Source: Actinorhabdospora filicis
GTDB taxonomy: Bacteria; Actinomycetota; Actinomycetes; Mycobacteriales; Micromonosporaceae
DNA: 64,000 nucleotides
Assembly: GCF_030269765.1 (NCBI RefSeq)
Contig: NZ_BSTX01000002.1
Span: 434,001-498,000, forward strand
Direction of reading: 5' to 3'
Numbering within the stretch: the first letter of the stretch is position 1; each line of letters opens with the position of its first letter. Positions 1-8,849 of the stretch are shown here, piece after piece. The notes under the pieces were generated by a model that was not told the origin of the DNA, did no database searches, and saw nothing but the letters and a program-made list of their open reading frames with translations. Position numbers and translations under genes: made by a program.

Positions 1-374
1 AGGATCGCCGTCCCGTACTGCCGCCGCGGCAGCCCCTCGGCGGGCGGCGCGAGGTCCAGGTTGGCGCCATAGACGACGCGCATCCCCAGCCGCTTCGCCA
101 GCAACGCCGGCTGGTCGGCCCAGCCACTGCGCTCACCCCAGTGCCGGTCGACCTCCTGAAGACCGACGATGTCGACGTCCCAGGACTCGATGAACGACGC
201 GACGCGCTCCAGGTCGACGACATTGTCGCCCCCGGCGCCGTGATGGATGTTGAAACTGGCGACGCGGATCGTCGCGTACGGCGACGCCTGCGCCGGTCCG
301 GCCAGCGCGAGCGCGCCCGCGGCGAGGCCGAGCCCGCCGCCGACGAGTGCGCGGCGGCTGATGGTGTTGCTCAT
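1..374 (-). CDS. Secreted endonuclease/exonuclease/phosphatase family hydrolase (C-terminus cut by window edge)
   Basis: The product begins MSNTISRRALVGGG, a twin-arginine export signal with a hydrophobic stretch and an AQA-like cleavage region near residue 30. The mature part contains VASFNIHHGAG followed by IVGLQEVDRHW, the first two metal and catalytic motifs of the EEP fold (Asn then Glu) shared by DNase I-like enzymes and sphingomyelinases. Only about 125 residues lie in the window, so the catalytic His motifs are not visible. It is probably an exported Mg-dependent phosphodiesterase; the substrate cannot be predicted. The ATG at 372-374 starts directly before the Tat motif. Confidence 0.8.
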   Translation of the reverse strand, partial: MSNTISRRALVGGGLGLAAGALALAGPAQASPYATIRVASFNIHHGAGGDNVVDLERVASFIESWDVDIVGLQEVDRHWGERSGWADQPALLAKRLGMRVVYGANLDLAPPAEGLPRRQYGTAI

Positions 375-556
375 GTGCGGCTCCAGGGGTGGGGGTGCCC
401 GGGAGGTTCGATGCGTGCCGATCACCGACATCCGGGCACGGGGGCGAGTTGATGTCGGTCGCCGAGGCTAGCGGAGATCACGCGCCCTTGATCCCTTACG
501 CGGCAAGAAATCCGCTCATCGGCGGGGTTGCCCGGTGGTATACGGAGAAGCGGCGG

Positions 557-1165
557 CTACACATGGCGCCAGGCACCGTCCTCGATCGTGGCGTCGGCGA
601 GCGTCCCGTCGGCGATCCGGCGCGGCACCTCGCCGGACTCGCGCACCACGCGCTTGAGCCCGTCGGGATGCGTCGGCCAGTTCTCACGGGTGATGGCGCG
701 TCCGGCGTAGATCGGCTCGTAGCCGATGGCGTACCAGCGCCCCAGCTCGGGCGCATGCGTGGCGAGGGCGTTGATGGCGCGGCGGTGGTACCACTTGGAC
801 ACCGCCACCAAGGGCAGTCCGGCGTCGATCGCTTCGAGGATGAACGGGCGCGCGTTGATGACGTTCTGCTCGGTGTTCGCGCTCGTACTCTCGACGCGGA
901 TGCCGTCGGCGGGCACGCCGCGTGCGGCGAGTTCGCCGCGCAGCCACGGGCCTTCGACGCGTCCGTCGTGGCGGTTGATCCCGCCGGTGACGATGATGAG
1001 CGGCGCGAGCCCGGCCGCGTACCGCTCGGCGGCGATCTCGATCGGCGCGATCTGGTTGGTGCCGAAGATGAACACCGCCACCGGCGAGCCCGCCGGAGGC
1101 GGGGCGGTGATGTCCACGAACGCGGTCATCCGGTCGATGCGCTCGGGCGTCAGGTCCCCGGTCAC
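557..1165 (-). CDS. DUF218 / YdcF-SanA-ElyC family protein
   Basis: The sequence VAVFIFGTNQIAPIEIAAERY, then LIIVTGGINRHDGRVEGPW, VESTSANTEQNVINA and LVAVSKWYHRRAINA matches the DUF218 order: a nucleotide-binding-like first strand, a TGG loop, an EstsxnTxeN motif and a final strand with a conserved basic pair. Members of this family act on envelope metabolism in some bacteria, but the reaction is not established. It has no signal peptide. A GTG at 1163-1165 preceded by GGAGG at good spacing is chosen; an upstream GTG at 1240 overlaps the stop of the secreted-protein gene by one base and is possible if the two are coupled. Confidence 0.75.
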   Translation of the reverse strand: MTGDLTPERIDRMTAFVDITAPPPAGSPVAVFIFGTNQIAPIEIAAERYAAGLAPLIIVTGGINRHDGRVEGPWLRGELAARGVPADGIRVESTSANTEQNVINARPFILEAIDAGLPLVAVSKWYHRRAINALATHAPELGRWYAIGYEPIYAGRAITRENWPTHPDGLKRVVRESGEVPRRIADGTLADATIEDGAWRHV

Positions 1166-1239
1166 GCGGTCCTCCGTTATCGGGTGGTTCGAGGTCGCCC
1201 GGCCGCGCCACCGGTCCCTGAGCGCGGCCGGGCGGGTCA

Positions 1240-1734
1240 CTACACGGCCGGGGATCCGGTGAGATCCCAGAGCAGGTCGCCCTGGCCGTCCCCGTCACGG
1301 TTGTAGCGGACGGTGGCGTCGGTAGTCCACACGGTGGCCGAGTCGGCCGTGACCCAGTCCCCGTAGTAGGTCTTCTCGCCGGAGCTTTCGGCGTTGATCG
1401 GGCCCCTGGCGAAGACGGCGTGCCGTGACTTCACGACGTCGTCGCGTTCGGTGCGGAGATTGAACTCGAACTTCTCGAAGATCCCGTCGAGGCCGATCGA
1501 TGAGGTGGGTTCCCACTTCACGACGGCGTGGGAGCGCACCTTTCCGCCGCTGCGCGTGATGCACAGGGTGATGGTGATCTTCCGGTCGACCAGGTTGTCG
1601 AAGGTGATGACCTTGGTGTTGCTCTTGCGGGGCGGCTCCGCCTGTGCCGCCAGTGGTGCGGCGGCCACGCCGATGCCGGCCATGATGCCGATGGCGAGCG
1701 CGCCGGTGGCGAGGCGCCGTGCGATCGTGCGCAT
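1240..1734 (-). CDS. Secreted protein of unknown function
   Basis: The 164-residue product starts with a basic tip, a long hydrophobic run and an Ala-X-Ala site (AAPLAAQAEP), a standard Sec signal peptide cleaved near residue 32. The mature domain is polar and contains one Cys (TLCITRS). It resembles the small secreted beta-rich proteins common in actinomycetes, but I recognise no catalytic motif. AAGGAG lies just upstream of the ATG. It ends where the DUF218 open frame begins, so the two may be co-transcribed. Confidence 0.65.
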   Translation of the reverse strand: MRTIARRLATGALAIGIMAGIGVAAAPLAAQAEPPRKSNTKVITFDNLVDRKITITLCITRSGGKVRSHAVVKWEPTSSIGLDGIFEKFEFNLRTERDDVVKSRHAVFARGPINAESSGEKTYYGDWVTADSATVWTTDATVRYNRDGDGQGDLLWDLTGSPAV

Positions 1735-1845
1735 TCTGATCTCCTTCTCGTCTGGTGCGCGGACGCGGTGACGGTATGGAGATGTGCCCTCGATCGGTCC
1801 TGAAACCGTCCTTGGGTACTGCGCTGCAGGAGTTGAGACGCGAAC

Positions 1846-3069
1846 CTAACCTGGGGTGATCTCGCGCCTGCCGTGCCAGCGATCCGGGCGCGCGACGAGG
1901 TCCTCGTAGGCCTCGCGCAGCTCACCGGCCCCCGGGACGCCGCGCGCCTCGGTCGCCTCGACGACCTCCCGTGCCCGCCAGTGGTTGGACGGGACGACGC
2001 GGCCGGACCCGATCGCGCGGGTCGCGGCGTCGGCGGCCTCGTCCAGACCGTCGGTGGCGATCAGGGCGAGCGCGAGGTCGAGGTGGGCGGCGGCAGTACG
2101 CCGGGACCAGACGGCCGGGTCTTCACCGTCCCCGAGGTGGGTGATGACCTGCCGTGCGACCGCTTCGGCGGCTGGGGCCCCGGCCCAGGCGAGCGTGGTC
2201 GCGGTGTAGGCGATGGCCTTGGTGGGGTCGTAGCGGAAGTGGTGGCCGGGCTGGTCGGGAGTCCCGGCCGCCGCGGACAGCGCCTGCACGCGCTCGACGA
2301 TCGCTCGTGTGGCGGCGGTGTCGCCGAGCCGGGCGAGCGCACGCCCCTCCTGCGCGGTGGCCTGGATGCGTGCCGACGAGCCGTGCGGGGCGATGGCCTG
2401 CGCGCCGCGTGCCATGTCGGCGGCCGCGGAGTAGTGGCCATGGGTGACGAGCCGCCATGCCTCGGTCTCCCGGCACCAGGCGATGAGCTCGGGATGCCCG
2501 GCCTCGCGCGCGAGCGTCGCGGTGGCGTGCAGGCGTGCCGCGACGGCCCGGTCCTCGGCGAGGTCGACGTGGAGGGTGGCGGCCATGAGGGACAGCCACC
2601 CGGAGATGACGAGCAGCCGCCGATGCTGGGCGAGGGTCATGCGCTGGCCGAGAAGCCCGGCGGCGTAGGCGGCGTACCCGCGCACCTCCTGTAGGAGCTC
2701 GCGCGGGGGAGTGGAGGCGTAGACGGTCGCGGCCCGGTCGAAGCTCGCCTCCAGGGCGTCCAGGACCGCGTCGCCGACGGAGGAGACCGTGGCCGCGCGG
2801 ATGAGCTCCAGTGCGGCGATCTCATCAGAGGGCGCCGGTGGCGGTGCGGTGACGGGGTTCTCGCGGTCGAAGGCGGCGAGCAGGAGACCGTCGGCGCCCA
2901 GGACGGTGTCGAGCTGTTCGGCGACGAGCCGGGAGCCGCGCTCGCGGCCGTGCTCGATGTGGGAGATGTGCGAGTAGGTGGTGTGGACCCGGGGGTCGGC
3001 CTCCAGCTCCCGCAGCGACATCCGCCGGGCGGCGCGCAGGGCCCGGAGCATCTGGCCGTAGGTCTCCAC
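1846..3069 (-). CDS. XRE-family regulator with TPR-like C-terminal domain
   Basis: The N-terminal 65 residues form a Cro/C1-type helix-turn-helix (GQMLRALRAARRMSLRELE, then a recognition helix ending ISHIEHGRERGS). The remaining 340 residues are Ala-rich paired helices resembling the tetratricopeptide sensor domains of actinomycete regulators. A GTG at 3067-3069 with AGGAGG just upstream is preferred over the ATG at 3114. It is divergent from a 53-aa protein with a Cys-Cys-WPC motif, the same arrangement as the second XRE locus at 34-35.7 kb. The ligand and targets are unknown; autoregulation through the 230-bp divergent region is plausible. Confidence 0.8.
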   Translation of the reverse strand: METYGQMLRALRAARRMSLRELEADPRVHTTYSHISHIEHGRERGSRLVAEQLDTVLGADGLLLAAFDRENPVTAPPPAPSDEIAALELIRAATVSSVGDAVLDALEASFDRAATVYASTPPRELLQEVRGYAAYAAGLLGQRMTLAQHRRLLVISGWLSLMAATLHVDLAEDRAVAARLHATATLAREAGHPELIAWCRETEAWRLVTHGHYSAAADMARGAQAIAPHGSSARIQATAQEGRALARLGDTAATRAIVERVQALSAAAGTPDQPGHHFRYDPTKAIAYTATTLAWAGAPAAEAVARQVITHLGDGEDPAVWSRRTAAAHLDLALALIATDGLDEAADAATRAIGSGRVVPSNHWRAREVVEATEARGVPGAGELREAYEDLVARPDRWHGRREITPG

Positions 3070-3299
3070 GGGCCCTCCTGACCTGTGCGGTGTTGGGTCT
3101 TCGACCCCCAACACGGCACAACAGCGCGATACATCCAGTGTCCCTCAAGCTACAGAGGACGGCCGGTTCCGCCGGTCGTCGGCCCGGGTCGCCGTGAGCG
3201 CTGAAGGGAGCGGCGGCCCGGGATCCGCTCCGGGCACAGCCACCAGGCCACCGGTTTTTGCTCACCGGCCCGGAGCGGCCCCCATTGAAGGAGACGCGC

Positions 3300-3461
3300 G
3301 TGGCGCACACGGTGGTGGCGCTCTACGAACGCGACGGGCAGGACCGGCTCGTCCGGATCGACCAGTGGTGCGCACAGTGCCGGCGGCCATGGCCCTGCGG
3401 CGGTGAGTCCACGCCACGGCCGGTCTCACCGCCCGATCGTGGGCGCTCTCGGCGATGCTGA
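3300..3461 (+). CDS. 53-aa 'WPC' small protein
   Basis: A GTG at 3300 preceded by AAGGAG at 6-nt spacing opens a 53-codon frame. Its centre reads WCAQCRRPWPC, a CxxC-x5-C arrangement that could bind a metal or form a disulfide. The C-terminal third is Pro/Arg-rich and ends in Cys. The same Trp-Pro-Cys signature occurs in three micro-ORFs at 35.1-35.7 kb, also divergent from an XRE regulator. I do not recognise a named family. The ribosome-binding site, motif and conserved context support it as a real gene. Confidence 0.6.
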   Translation: MAHTVVALYERDGQDRLVRIDQWCAQCRRPWPCGGESTPRPVSPPDRGRSRRC

Positions 3462-3517
3462 TCGCCGCTCCCGAGCGCATCCCGGTCAAGCCCGGGTAGC
3501 GGCTCAGCTGAGCACTA

Positions 3518-3940
3518 TCACCCGTTCTCCGTGGCCTTCCGCCTTCTGCGGGCCGTAATAATGCCGTCCTCGGCGCGGTACATCGGCGGAACGAGGAACT
3601 TGGGCCGATTGAACAGCGGGATGATCCAGTACGCGAGGGTCATCGCCAGCATGAAGACACCCAGACACGCGACCAGGAAGGGCGATGCAGTCTCGGAGGG
3701 TCTTCCTTCGGGCGTCAGGACGCTCGTCACGACCGCGACTCCCAGACTCGCGGTGCCGAAGCCGATCAACGCCATCGGAGCGGCTCGTCGAAAGGCCTCC
3801 TTCGACGCCGTGGACTGGCCCCAGATCCAGACGGTGGGGGGCGGTTGCCGCAGGGGCATTCGTCCGCGCCATACGTAGGCGATCCCAAAGGGTGTCGAGA
3901 CGACTATGGCCCAGCAGATCAGGCAGATAGTGAGAAGCAA
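3518..3940 (-). CDS. Small membrane protein, paralogue 1 of a tandem pair
   Basis: This 140-residue protein has an N-terminal transmembrane helix, two central hydrophobic segments and the C-terminal motif IIPLFNRPKFLVPPMYR followed by EDGII. The next gene upstream (4104-4553) has the same architecture and almost the same motif, so the two arose by tandem duplication. The start appears to be TTG. No known family is recognised; an integral membrane location is inferred from hydrophobicity. The G+C bias here is visibly weaker than in neighbouring core genes. Confidence 0.6.
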   Translation of the reverse strand: MLLTICLICWAIVVSTPFGIAYVWRGRMPLRQPPPTVWIWGQSTASKEAFRRAAPMALIGFGTASLGVAVVTSVLTPEGRPSETASPFLVACLGVFMLAMTLAYWIIPLFNRPKFLVPPMYRAEDGIITARRRRKATENG

Positions 3941-4103
3941 CCTTCAACCTCATCGAACGGTCGCCGTCCCGGCACGCTGGTGCGGAAGGACACGACGGGC
4001 GTGGCGGCCTCTGAGCTTTCAAGCGAACAGCGGTGACGGTCTCGGCTCCGCCGGGCCTGAGTCCGGAGCCCACATCCGTGGAAGAAGTGGGTAGCCGGGG
4101 AGA

Positions 4104-4553
4104 TCATCGATGGCGCCACTCGTGCTTCGGGTCCCGCGCTGTCGGTGCCGACCTCGCCTTACGGCGGGCGGCGATGATCCCGTCCTCGTCCCGGTACATC
4201 GGTGGGACGAGCATCTTCGGGCGATTGAAGAGCGGGATGGTCCAGAAGCCGATTACAGCCGCCGCGAAGAACACCGGAAGAAAGATCGCGCAGATCACGG
4301 CGAGGAATGGCTTTCCTGCGCCACCCATGAGGGGCCAGATGCCAGAACCGAGCGCGGCGATACACACCGAACCAAAGCCGACACCGAGGGCGGGCACCGA
4401 GCGTCGGTAGGCGGCCGTGGCGGCACTGCCGTCGCCCCAGAACCAGATGAACCCCGGCGGAGCGAAGAGCTTCTGCCTACCAGCCCATACGCGGCGAACC
4501 TGAAAAGTCGTAAGGGGCAGCATTACCGCGCATATCAGCACTATGACTATCAT
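4104..4553 (-). CDS. Small membrane protein, paralogue 2 of a tandem pair
   Basis: This 149-residue protein shares with its downstream neighbour an N-terminal membrane helix, a WxWG turn (here WFWG), two central hydrophobic segments and the terminal IPLFNRPKMLVPPMYR then EDGIIAARR. The Arg-rich cytoplasmic tail is longer. An ATG at 4553 has GAGG five bases upstream. Function is unknown; conservation of the tail motif between the copies suggests it is the working part. Confidence 0.6.
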   Translation of the reverse strand: MIVIVLICAVMLPLTTFQVRRVWAGRQKLFAPPGFIWFWGDGSAATAAYRRSVPALGVGFGSVCIAALGSGIWPLMGGAGKPFLAVICAIFLPVFFAAAVIGFWTIPLFNRPKMLVPPMYRDEDGIIAARRKARSAPTARDPKHEWRHR

Positions 4554-4795
4554 CTCGCCTCATTCTCCCGCACTCGTGAGCCACTGCTCCGCAGTCGAGG
4601 CGTCTCAACGCGATCACCGTACGAGAACGGGCCAGCGCGCAGTCGATGGGGCATGTAGGACATGTGTGGGCACTCCGGGCGAGATCAAGTGACGAGCAGG
4701 AGTGATCGTGCATCGGCGGAGGGCTGACGACAAGGGCGCTTAACTAATTGCAATCAAGGCGTTATGCAGGGTAGGGAGGAATGTTCGAGGTGAGG

Positions 4796-4826
4796 CCGGC
4801 GGGGATCCTCGATGGTTCCCCGCCGG
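4796..4826 (-). terminator. Stem-loop terminator after the 4837-5937 gene
   Basis: A perfect 10-bp inverted repeat (CCGGCGGGGA / TCCCCGCCGG) with an 11-base loop begins 11 nt past the TAA of the upstream minus-strand gene. It lacks a clear U-tract, as is common in actinomycetes. Confidence 0.6.
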
Positions 4827-4836
4827 TTTCGGGCTC

Positions 4837-5937
4837 TTAGATCTCGTCCGTGAGGGCCCGAAGGCCGAGCCTCCCGGCAAGCCAGGCGACACGCTCGTCA
4901 CCGGCGCTGAGTCCGGAGCGGGCGACGTTCCGCCAATCCTCACGTTCCAGTAGCGAGAGGTACCCGGCGAGGAGGCCTTCCCGTTCGTCCTGTGGCCAGG
5001 GGATGCGTCCCTGCGCGGGTTGACGCAGGTACGTGGCCAGCTGCGCGGCCGTGACGAAACGATCCACGGACGGCTCCAGCTGGCCGGTGTGTGCGCAGTG
5101 GGCCTCCAGCACGGCGGCCGCCGGTGGGTAGGCGTCGAGTGTGACCCCCATACCGGCACTGTCGGCCATGGTGGTCAGCAGCAGGCCGGTGTGGTCGACC
5201 AGCTCACTGTCGGGACTCGCCGCGGTGATCGCTTCATGCAAGTGAGCTGCGGTGGCGACGTGTCCGGCGAAGTAGCGGTTGAGGTAGTCGCCATCGCAGG
5301 CGCGCCGCAACATCCATGACCGCGCGGTGCTGGGGCCGTGCTTGCACAATGACTCCACGACGTACACCCGGCCCCAGCCGGTGACCCGCTCGGCCAGCCA
5401 CAGCAACGCCTCCGAGCCGCCACACCACAGACGCCGTTCCAGCGCGCGGACGGCCAATGGAGCGAAGTGGTGCGACAACAGGCCGATCGTCTTGATCAGC
5501 GCATGATCATCGTCATCCCACAGGGTGGCCAGCATTGCCAGTCCGACGGTGACCGCGCAGCGATCGGTGGCGTGCCGAACGAGCCAGCGACCGGTCGCCC
5601 GGACGCGTTCGGCGTCGGCGCGTCCTGCCGCGGCGGCTATGTGGTCATTGGGCTGGATCGGAACGTAGAGGTCATGGAAAGCCTCGGCGAGCTCGCTGGG
5701 AGCGGCGGATGGCTCGGTGAAGTACGCGTCCAGGACCGCGGCGATGTCAGCGCCTTCATGGCGCCGATCCGTCGGCGGTTTGGGAAGAGGCTTCCGGCCT
5801 CGATGCCGTCCTTCATCGGGAAACGGTGTGCCGTCGGCGACGAGGGGCGCGTCGGGGTTGGCGTGATGCAACCGAAGTGCGTGCTCGAAGAGTGAGGGCC
5901 GGGATCCGAGTGGCCCGGGCTCGGGTGCCGTGCTCAC
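4837..5937 (-). CDS. Hypothetical protein with helical-repeat character
   Basis: The 366-residue product starts with a Pro-rich N-terminus. From about residue 65 it is rich in Ala/Leu amphipathic helices (for example AVRALERRLWCGGSEALLWLAER), reminiscent of HEAT/ARM-like scaffolds. No catalytic signature, signal peptide or membrane helix is seen. The start is a GTG without a strong ribosome-binding site and could lie further in. It is followed by a strong hairpin and appears monocistronic. I do not recognise the family. Confidence 0.55.
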   Translation of the reverse strand: MSTAPEPGPLGSRPSLFEHALRLHHANPDAPLVADGTPFPDEGRHRGRKPLPKPPTDRRHEGADIAAVLDAYFTEPSAAPSELAEAFHDLYVPIQPNDHIAAAAGRADAERVRATGRWLVRHATDRCAVTVGLAMLATLWDDDDHALIKTIGLLSHHFAPLAVRALERRLWCGGSEALLWLAERVTGWGRVYVVESLCKHGPSTARSWMLRRACDGDYLNRYFAGHVATAAHLHEAITAASPDSELVDHTGLLLTTMADSAGMGVTLDAYPPAAAVLEAHCAHTGQLEPSVDRFVTAAQLATYLRQPAQGRIPWPQDEREGLLAGYLSLLEREDWRNVARSGLSAGDERVAWLAGRLGLRALTDEI

Positions 5938-6115
5938 CGGCGGACGGAGGACTCGTTTCTTTCGATCATGCCCGGATCATGCCAGGCGCTTCAGCCGGTG
6001 GGCAACGTCGCCTTCTCCCGGCCGCGTGGCCGAGGTCGCCGACTTCTTCGCGGCCCCCGGGATCCAGGCGATGACATCGCCTGGGCGCATCCCGGGAGCC
6101 GTATCAGCGCGGTTC

Positions 6116-7786
6116 CTAGAAGATCAGCTCGCCCGCCGGGAAGCCGTACCCGATCTGCGTGCGTGCGGCGTAACCGGCCGCGCCGTTGCCGGCGTAGAAC
6201 CACAGGCCGCCGGTGGTGTCGCGGCCGATCAGGTCGGGCTTGCCGTCGCCGTCGACGTCGCCCGCGGCGACCAGCGCGTCGTAGATCTGCCAGCCGGTAC
6301 CGATGCGGACCCGGGGAGCGTGCCCGCCGGTGCCGTTTCCGGCGTAGAACCATAGGGTTCCGGACGTGTCGCGGCCGATCAGGTCGGCTTTCCCGTCACC
6401 GTTGAAGTCGCCCGGGGCGATCAGCAGGTCGTAGATCTGCCAGCCCGGCCCGACCGAGGCCCTGGGGGCGTATCCGCCGGTGCCGTTTCCGGCGTAGAAC
6501 CACAGGGCTCCGGACGTGTCGCGGCCGAGCAGGTCGGGCTTGCCGTCACCGTTGAAGTCGCCCGGAGCCAGCAGCACGTCATAGACCTGCCAGCCGGTCC
6601 CGATCTGCCGCCGGGTGCTTCCGGTGAAAGTCCCGGCGGCGTCGGCCGGATACAGCCACAGGCGCCCGTCGGTGTCCACGGCGATGATGTCCTCGGAGCC
6701 GTTGCCGTCGAAATCGCCGTGGCGGAGGGCCGTTGTCATGCCGTTCCAGCCGGTCCCCGACTTGCAGGCGGGTGCGACGGTGCCGCCGGGCCGTCCTGAG
6801 TAGCGGTAAAGGGCGCCGGTGGCGTCGCGGCGGATGACGCCGGCGGTGGTGGTGCCGGGGTTGCCGCAGTCGCTCCAGGTGGCGGCGGCGCGCAGCAGCC
6901 GGTGGTCGGAGAGCCTGGTGTCGAGGGGCAGGGAATCGCCGATGACGTTGTGGACGTGGCGGTCGCTGAGGAAGAGGTAGTCGATTTTGGACTCGCCGCT
7001 GCCGCCGGTGAAGGTGAACTCGCCGCTGCGGCAGCCGGTGACCTGCGCGGGATCGCAGCCACGCTGCGGGAAGTACTCGGTATCCGACTCGTCGGCCTCC
7101 CGGTAGGTCCCGGTGCCGCCGGGGAGACCGCCGCGGTAGAAGGAGTTCATCGGCGGTTCGTGCGGGTAGGCGTTGAAGTCGCCGCCGAGCACGACCGGGA
7201 TTCCCGCGTCCTGCCACACCTTGGTCTCGGCGGCGAGGAGTTCGGCCTCGGCGACGCGCAGGGGCTCATCGTTCCAGTAGAGGTGGACCGAGCAGGCCCA
7301 GTTCACCCGGTTCTGGAGGTAGCTCTTGACGCACGGCGCGTCGATCTCCTCCGATTCGGCGCCCTTGGCGAGCCGGAGGATCTTCGTCTCGGTGATGGTG
7401 CTCTTGACGAGGATGGCGATGCCGTAGTCGCCGTTGCCGCAGATTCCGGGCCTGGCCGCGACGGTGGTCTCGAAGACGCCGTTGAAGCCCTTGCCGCGCA
7501 GGCGGTTCAGGATCGTGTCGAACTGGGCGCGGCAGACCTCCTGGAGGTGGATCTGGTCGGCGTTCCAGCCGCCGCCGCCGGCCTGGGAGACGATGTAGTC
7601 GACGCGGCGGGTGAGGTCGTACTTGGCCGGGTCCGAGCAGACGTTGCCGCACATGTTGTAGCTGACGAACCGTAGCGGGGGCGCCGTGGACGGCGTGACG
7701 ACATCGGCGGCGGCCGGGGCCGACGTGGTGAGCATGGTCAGCCCGACCAGGGCCGATAGGAGTAAGACCGACAATCTCGAACGCAT
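6116..7786 (-). CDS. Secreted endonuclease/exonuclease/phosphatase with C-terminal FG-GAP repeats
   Basis: MRSRLSVLLLSALVGL begins a Sec signal peptide with an ATSAPAAAD cleavage region. The EEP domain (about residues 45-310) shows FVSYNMCGNVC, HLQEVCR, VLGGDFNAYP and SDHRLL, covering the Asn, Glu, GDFN and DH metal and catalytic motifs. The last 220 residues hold four beta-propeller-like repeats of the type DFNGDGKPDLLGRDTSG and LWFYAGNG, a Ca-binding FG-GAP/VCBS module for binding or adhesion. The ATG at 7784-7786 is preferred because GAAGGA lies eight bases upstream. The probable role is extracellular phosphodiester hydrolysis. Confidence 0.85.
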   Translation of the reverse strand: MRSRLSVLLLSALVGLTMLTTSAPAAADVVTPSTAPPLRFVSYNMCGNVCSDPAKYDLTRRVDYIVSQAGGGGWNADQIHLQEVCRAQFDTILNRLRGKGFNGVFETTVAARPGICGNGDYGIAILVKSTITETKILRLAKGAESEEIDAPCVKSYLQNRVNWACSVHLYWNDEPLRVAEAELLAAETKVWQDAGIPVVLGGDFNAYPHEPPMNSFYRGGLPGGTGTYREADESDTEYFPQRGCDPAQVTGCRSGEFTFTGGSGESKIDYLFLSDRHVHNVIGDSLPLDTRLSDHRLLRAAATWSDCGNPGTTTAGVIRRDATGALYRYSGRPGGTVAPACKSGTGWNGMTTALRHGDFDGNGSEDIIAVDTDGRLWLYPADAAGTFTGSTRRQIGTGWQVYDVLLAPGDFNGDGKPDLLGRDTSGALWFYAGNGTGGYAPRASVGPGWQIYDLLIAPGDFNGDGKADLIGRDTSGTLWFYAGNGTGGHAPRVRIGTGWQIYDALVAAGDVDGDGKPDLIGRDTTGGLWFYAGNGAAGYAARTQIGYGFPAGELIF

Positions 7787-7923
7787 CACGACCGTCCTTC
7801 GCACAGAGTCCAATGTCGACTGATGCGGTGGATCATACGGCCCGGGAGGCCCGGATGGAGATTTTCTTCACCCGGGCTCGCCGACACGGTGGCGAGCGCC
7901 GTGCCGGTGCGGAGGCCGTGATC

Positions 7924-8718
7924 TCACCGCCTGCGCAGCGAGGCCATCACCGCCGTGGCGTCGTCGTGTTTCTTGCCCAGCCAGCGATCCGGCTCGGGAT
8001 CCTTCTCCTCCTCCGCGCGCACCGTCTCCACCAGGGCGCGCACGCCCTCGGCGGCGGCCAGCTCGAACAGGTCCCGCCAGGTGCGGTCGTAGCGCTCCAC
8101 GAGGCGGGTGACGCCGTCGCTGAACAGCGCGATGTCGCCGAGCCGCTCGGTCGGAACCGAACCGGTCAGGGACTCCTTGGCCGCCGCCGGATCGGAGGCG
8201 GCCACCCAGTACCCGCCGGGCTTGTTGCGGTGGGCGATTACCGCGTGCGGGTCGCGGCGCCGGAATTCACCGTCCACTATGGGCATCACCGGGAGCTTCT
8301 CCAAGCGGTCGTCGCTGACGGCGTGGGCAGTCCCGTCCGACAGCCGCCAGGCCACCGCCGCGTCGCCGAGGACCAGCCAGTCGAGCCGGTCCTCCTCCAG
8401 GCGGACGGCGGCGACCGTCGCGGCGGGGGTGAAGGGATTGTCCAGGTCGCAGGTGATGTTGTGCCCGGCCGTCGTGCGCTCGATCGCGCGGGCGAGGAGT
8501 ACCTCCATCGGTGTGCCCGGATCGGCCGCCTCGATCGCCGCGCCCAGCAGCGTCCCCAGCCTCGGCACGTACCAGCCCACGCCGTGCTCGCAGCCGATGT
8601 CGTCGACCGGATGGCGGCTCACCCCGTCCAGGACGATGGCCCACCGGCCGGCGACTAGCAAGTAGTCGTCATTGCTGTGCCCCGGCGCGGCTTCGGTCAC
8701 GGTCACGGCGTCCAACAC
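7924..8718 (-). CDS. PP2C-like (PPM-type) phosphatase domain protein
   Basis: The 264-residue protein has the metal-site order of PPM phosphatases: HSNDDYLLV near the start, WAIVLDGVS, LVLGDAAVAWR, ALFSDGVTRL and the terminal KKHDDATAV. The acidic residues of the bi-metal centre are therefore in place. It has no sensor domain or membrane helix, so it is a compact cytosolic phosphatase, perhaps acting against a Ser/Thr kinase pathway. No kinase gene is adjacent, and the partner is unknown. Confidence 0.75.
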   Translation of the reverse strand: MLDAVTVTEAAPGHSNDDYLLVAGRWAIVLDGVSRHPVDDIGCEHGVGWYVPRLGTLLGAAIEAADPGTPMEVLLARAIERTTAGHNITCDLDNPFTPAATVAAVRLEEDRLDWLVLGDAAVAWRLSDGTAHAVSDDRLEKLPVMPIVDGEFRRRDPHAVIAHRNKPGGYWVAASDPAAAKESLTGSVPTERLGDIALFSDGVTRLVERYDRTWRDLFELAAAEGVRALVETVRAEEEKDPEPDRWLGKKHDDATAVMASLRRR

Positions 8719-8813
8719 GGGGCGCTCCTGCCTGTCGAGGGGAAGGTTCTGGTGAGTATGCCCGGTGAGGACATGCCGGGCCGACCCTCGAAAGACCGCT
8801 CGTCGCCGGCGGT

Positions 8814-8843
8814 GGCCGCCCGGAGTGGTGGCTCCGGGCGGCC
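8814..8843 (-). terminator. Stem-loop terminator of the ROK-isomerase-oxidoreductase operon
   Basis: A perfect 12-bp inverted repeat (GGCCGCCCGGAG / CTCCGGGCGGCC) with a 6-base loop starts 7 nt after the oxidoreductase stop codon. Confidence 0.7.
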
Positions 8844-8849
8844 GCGCGG

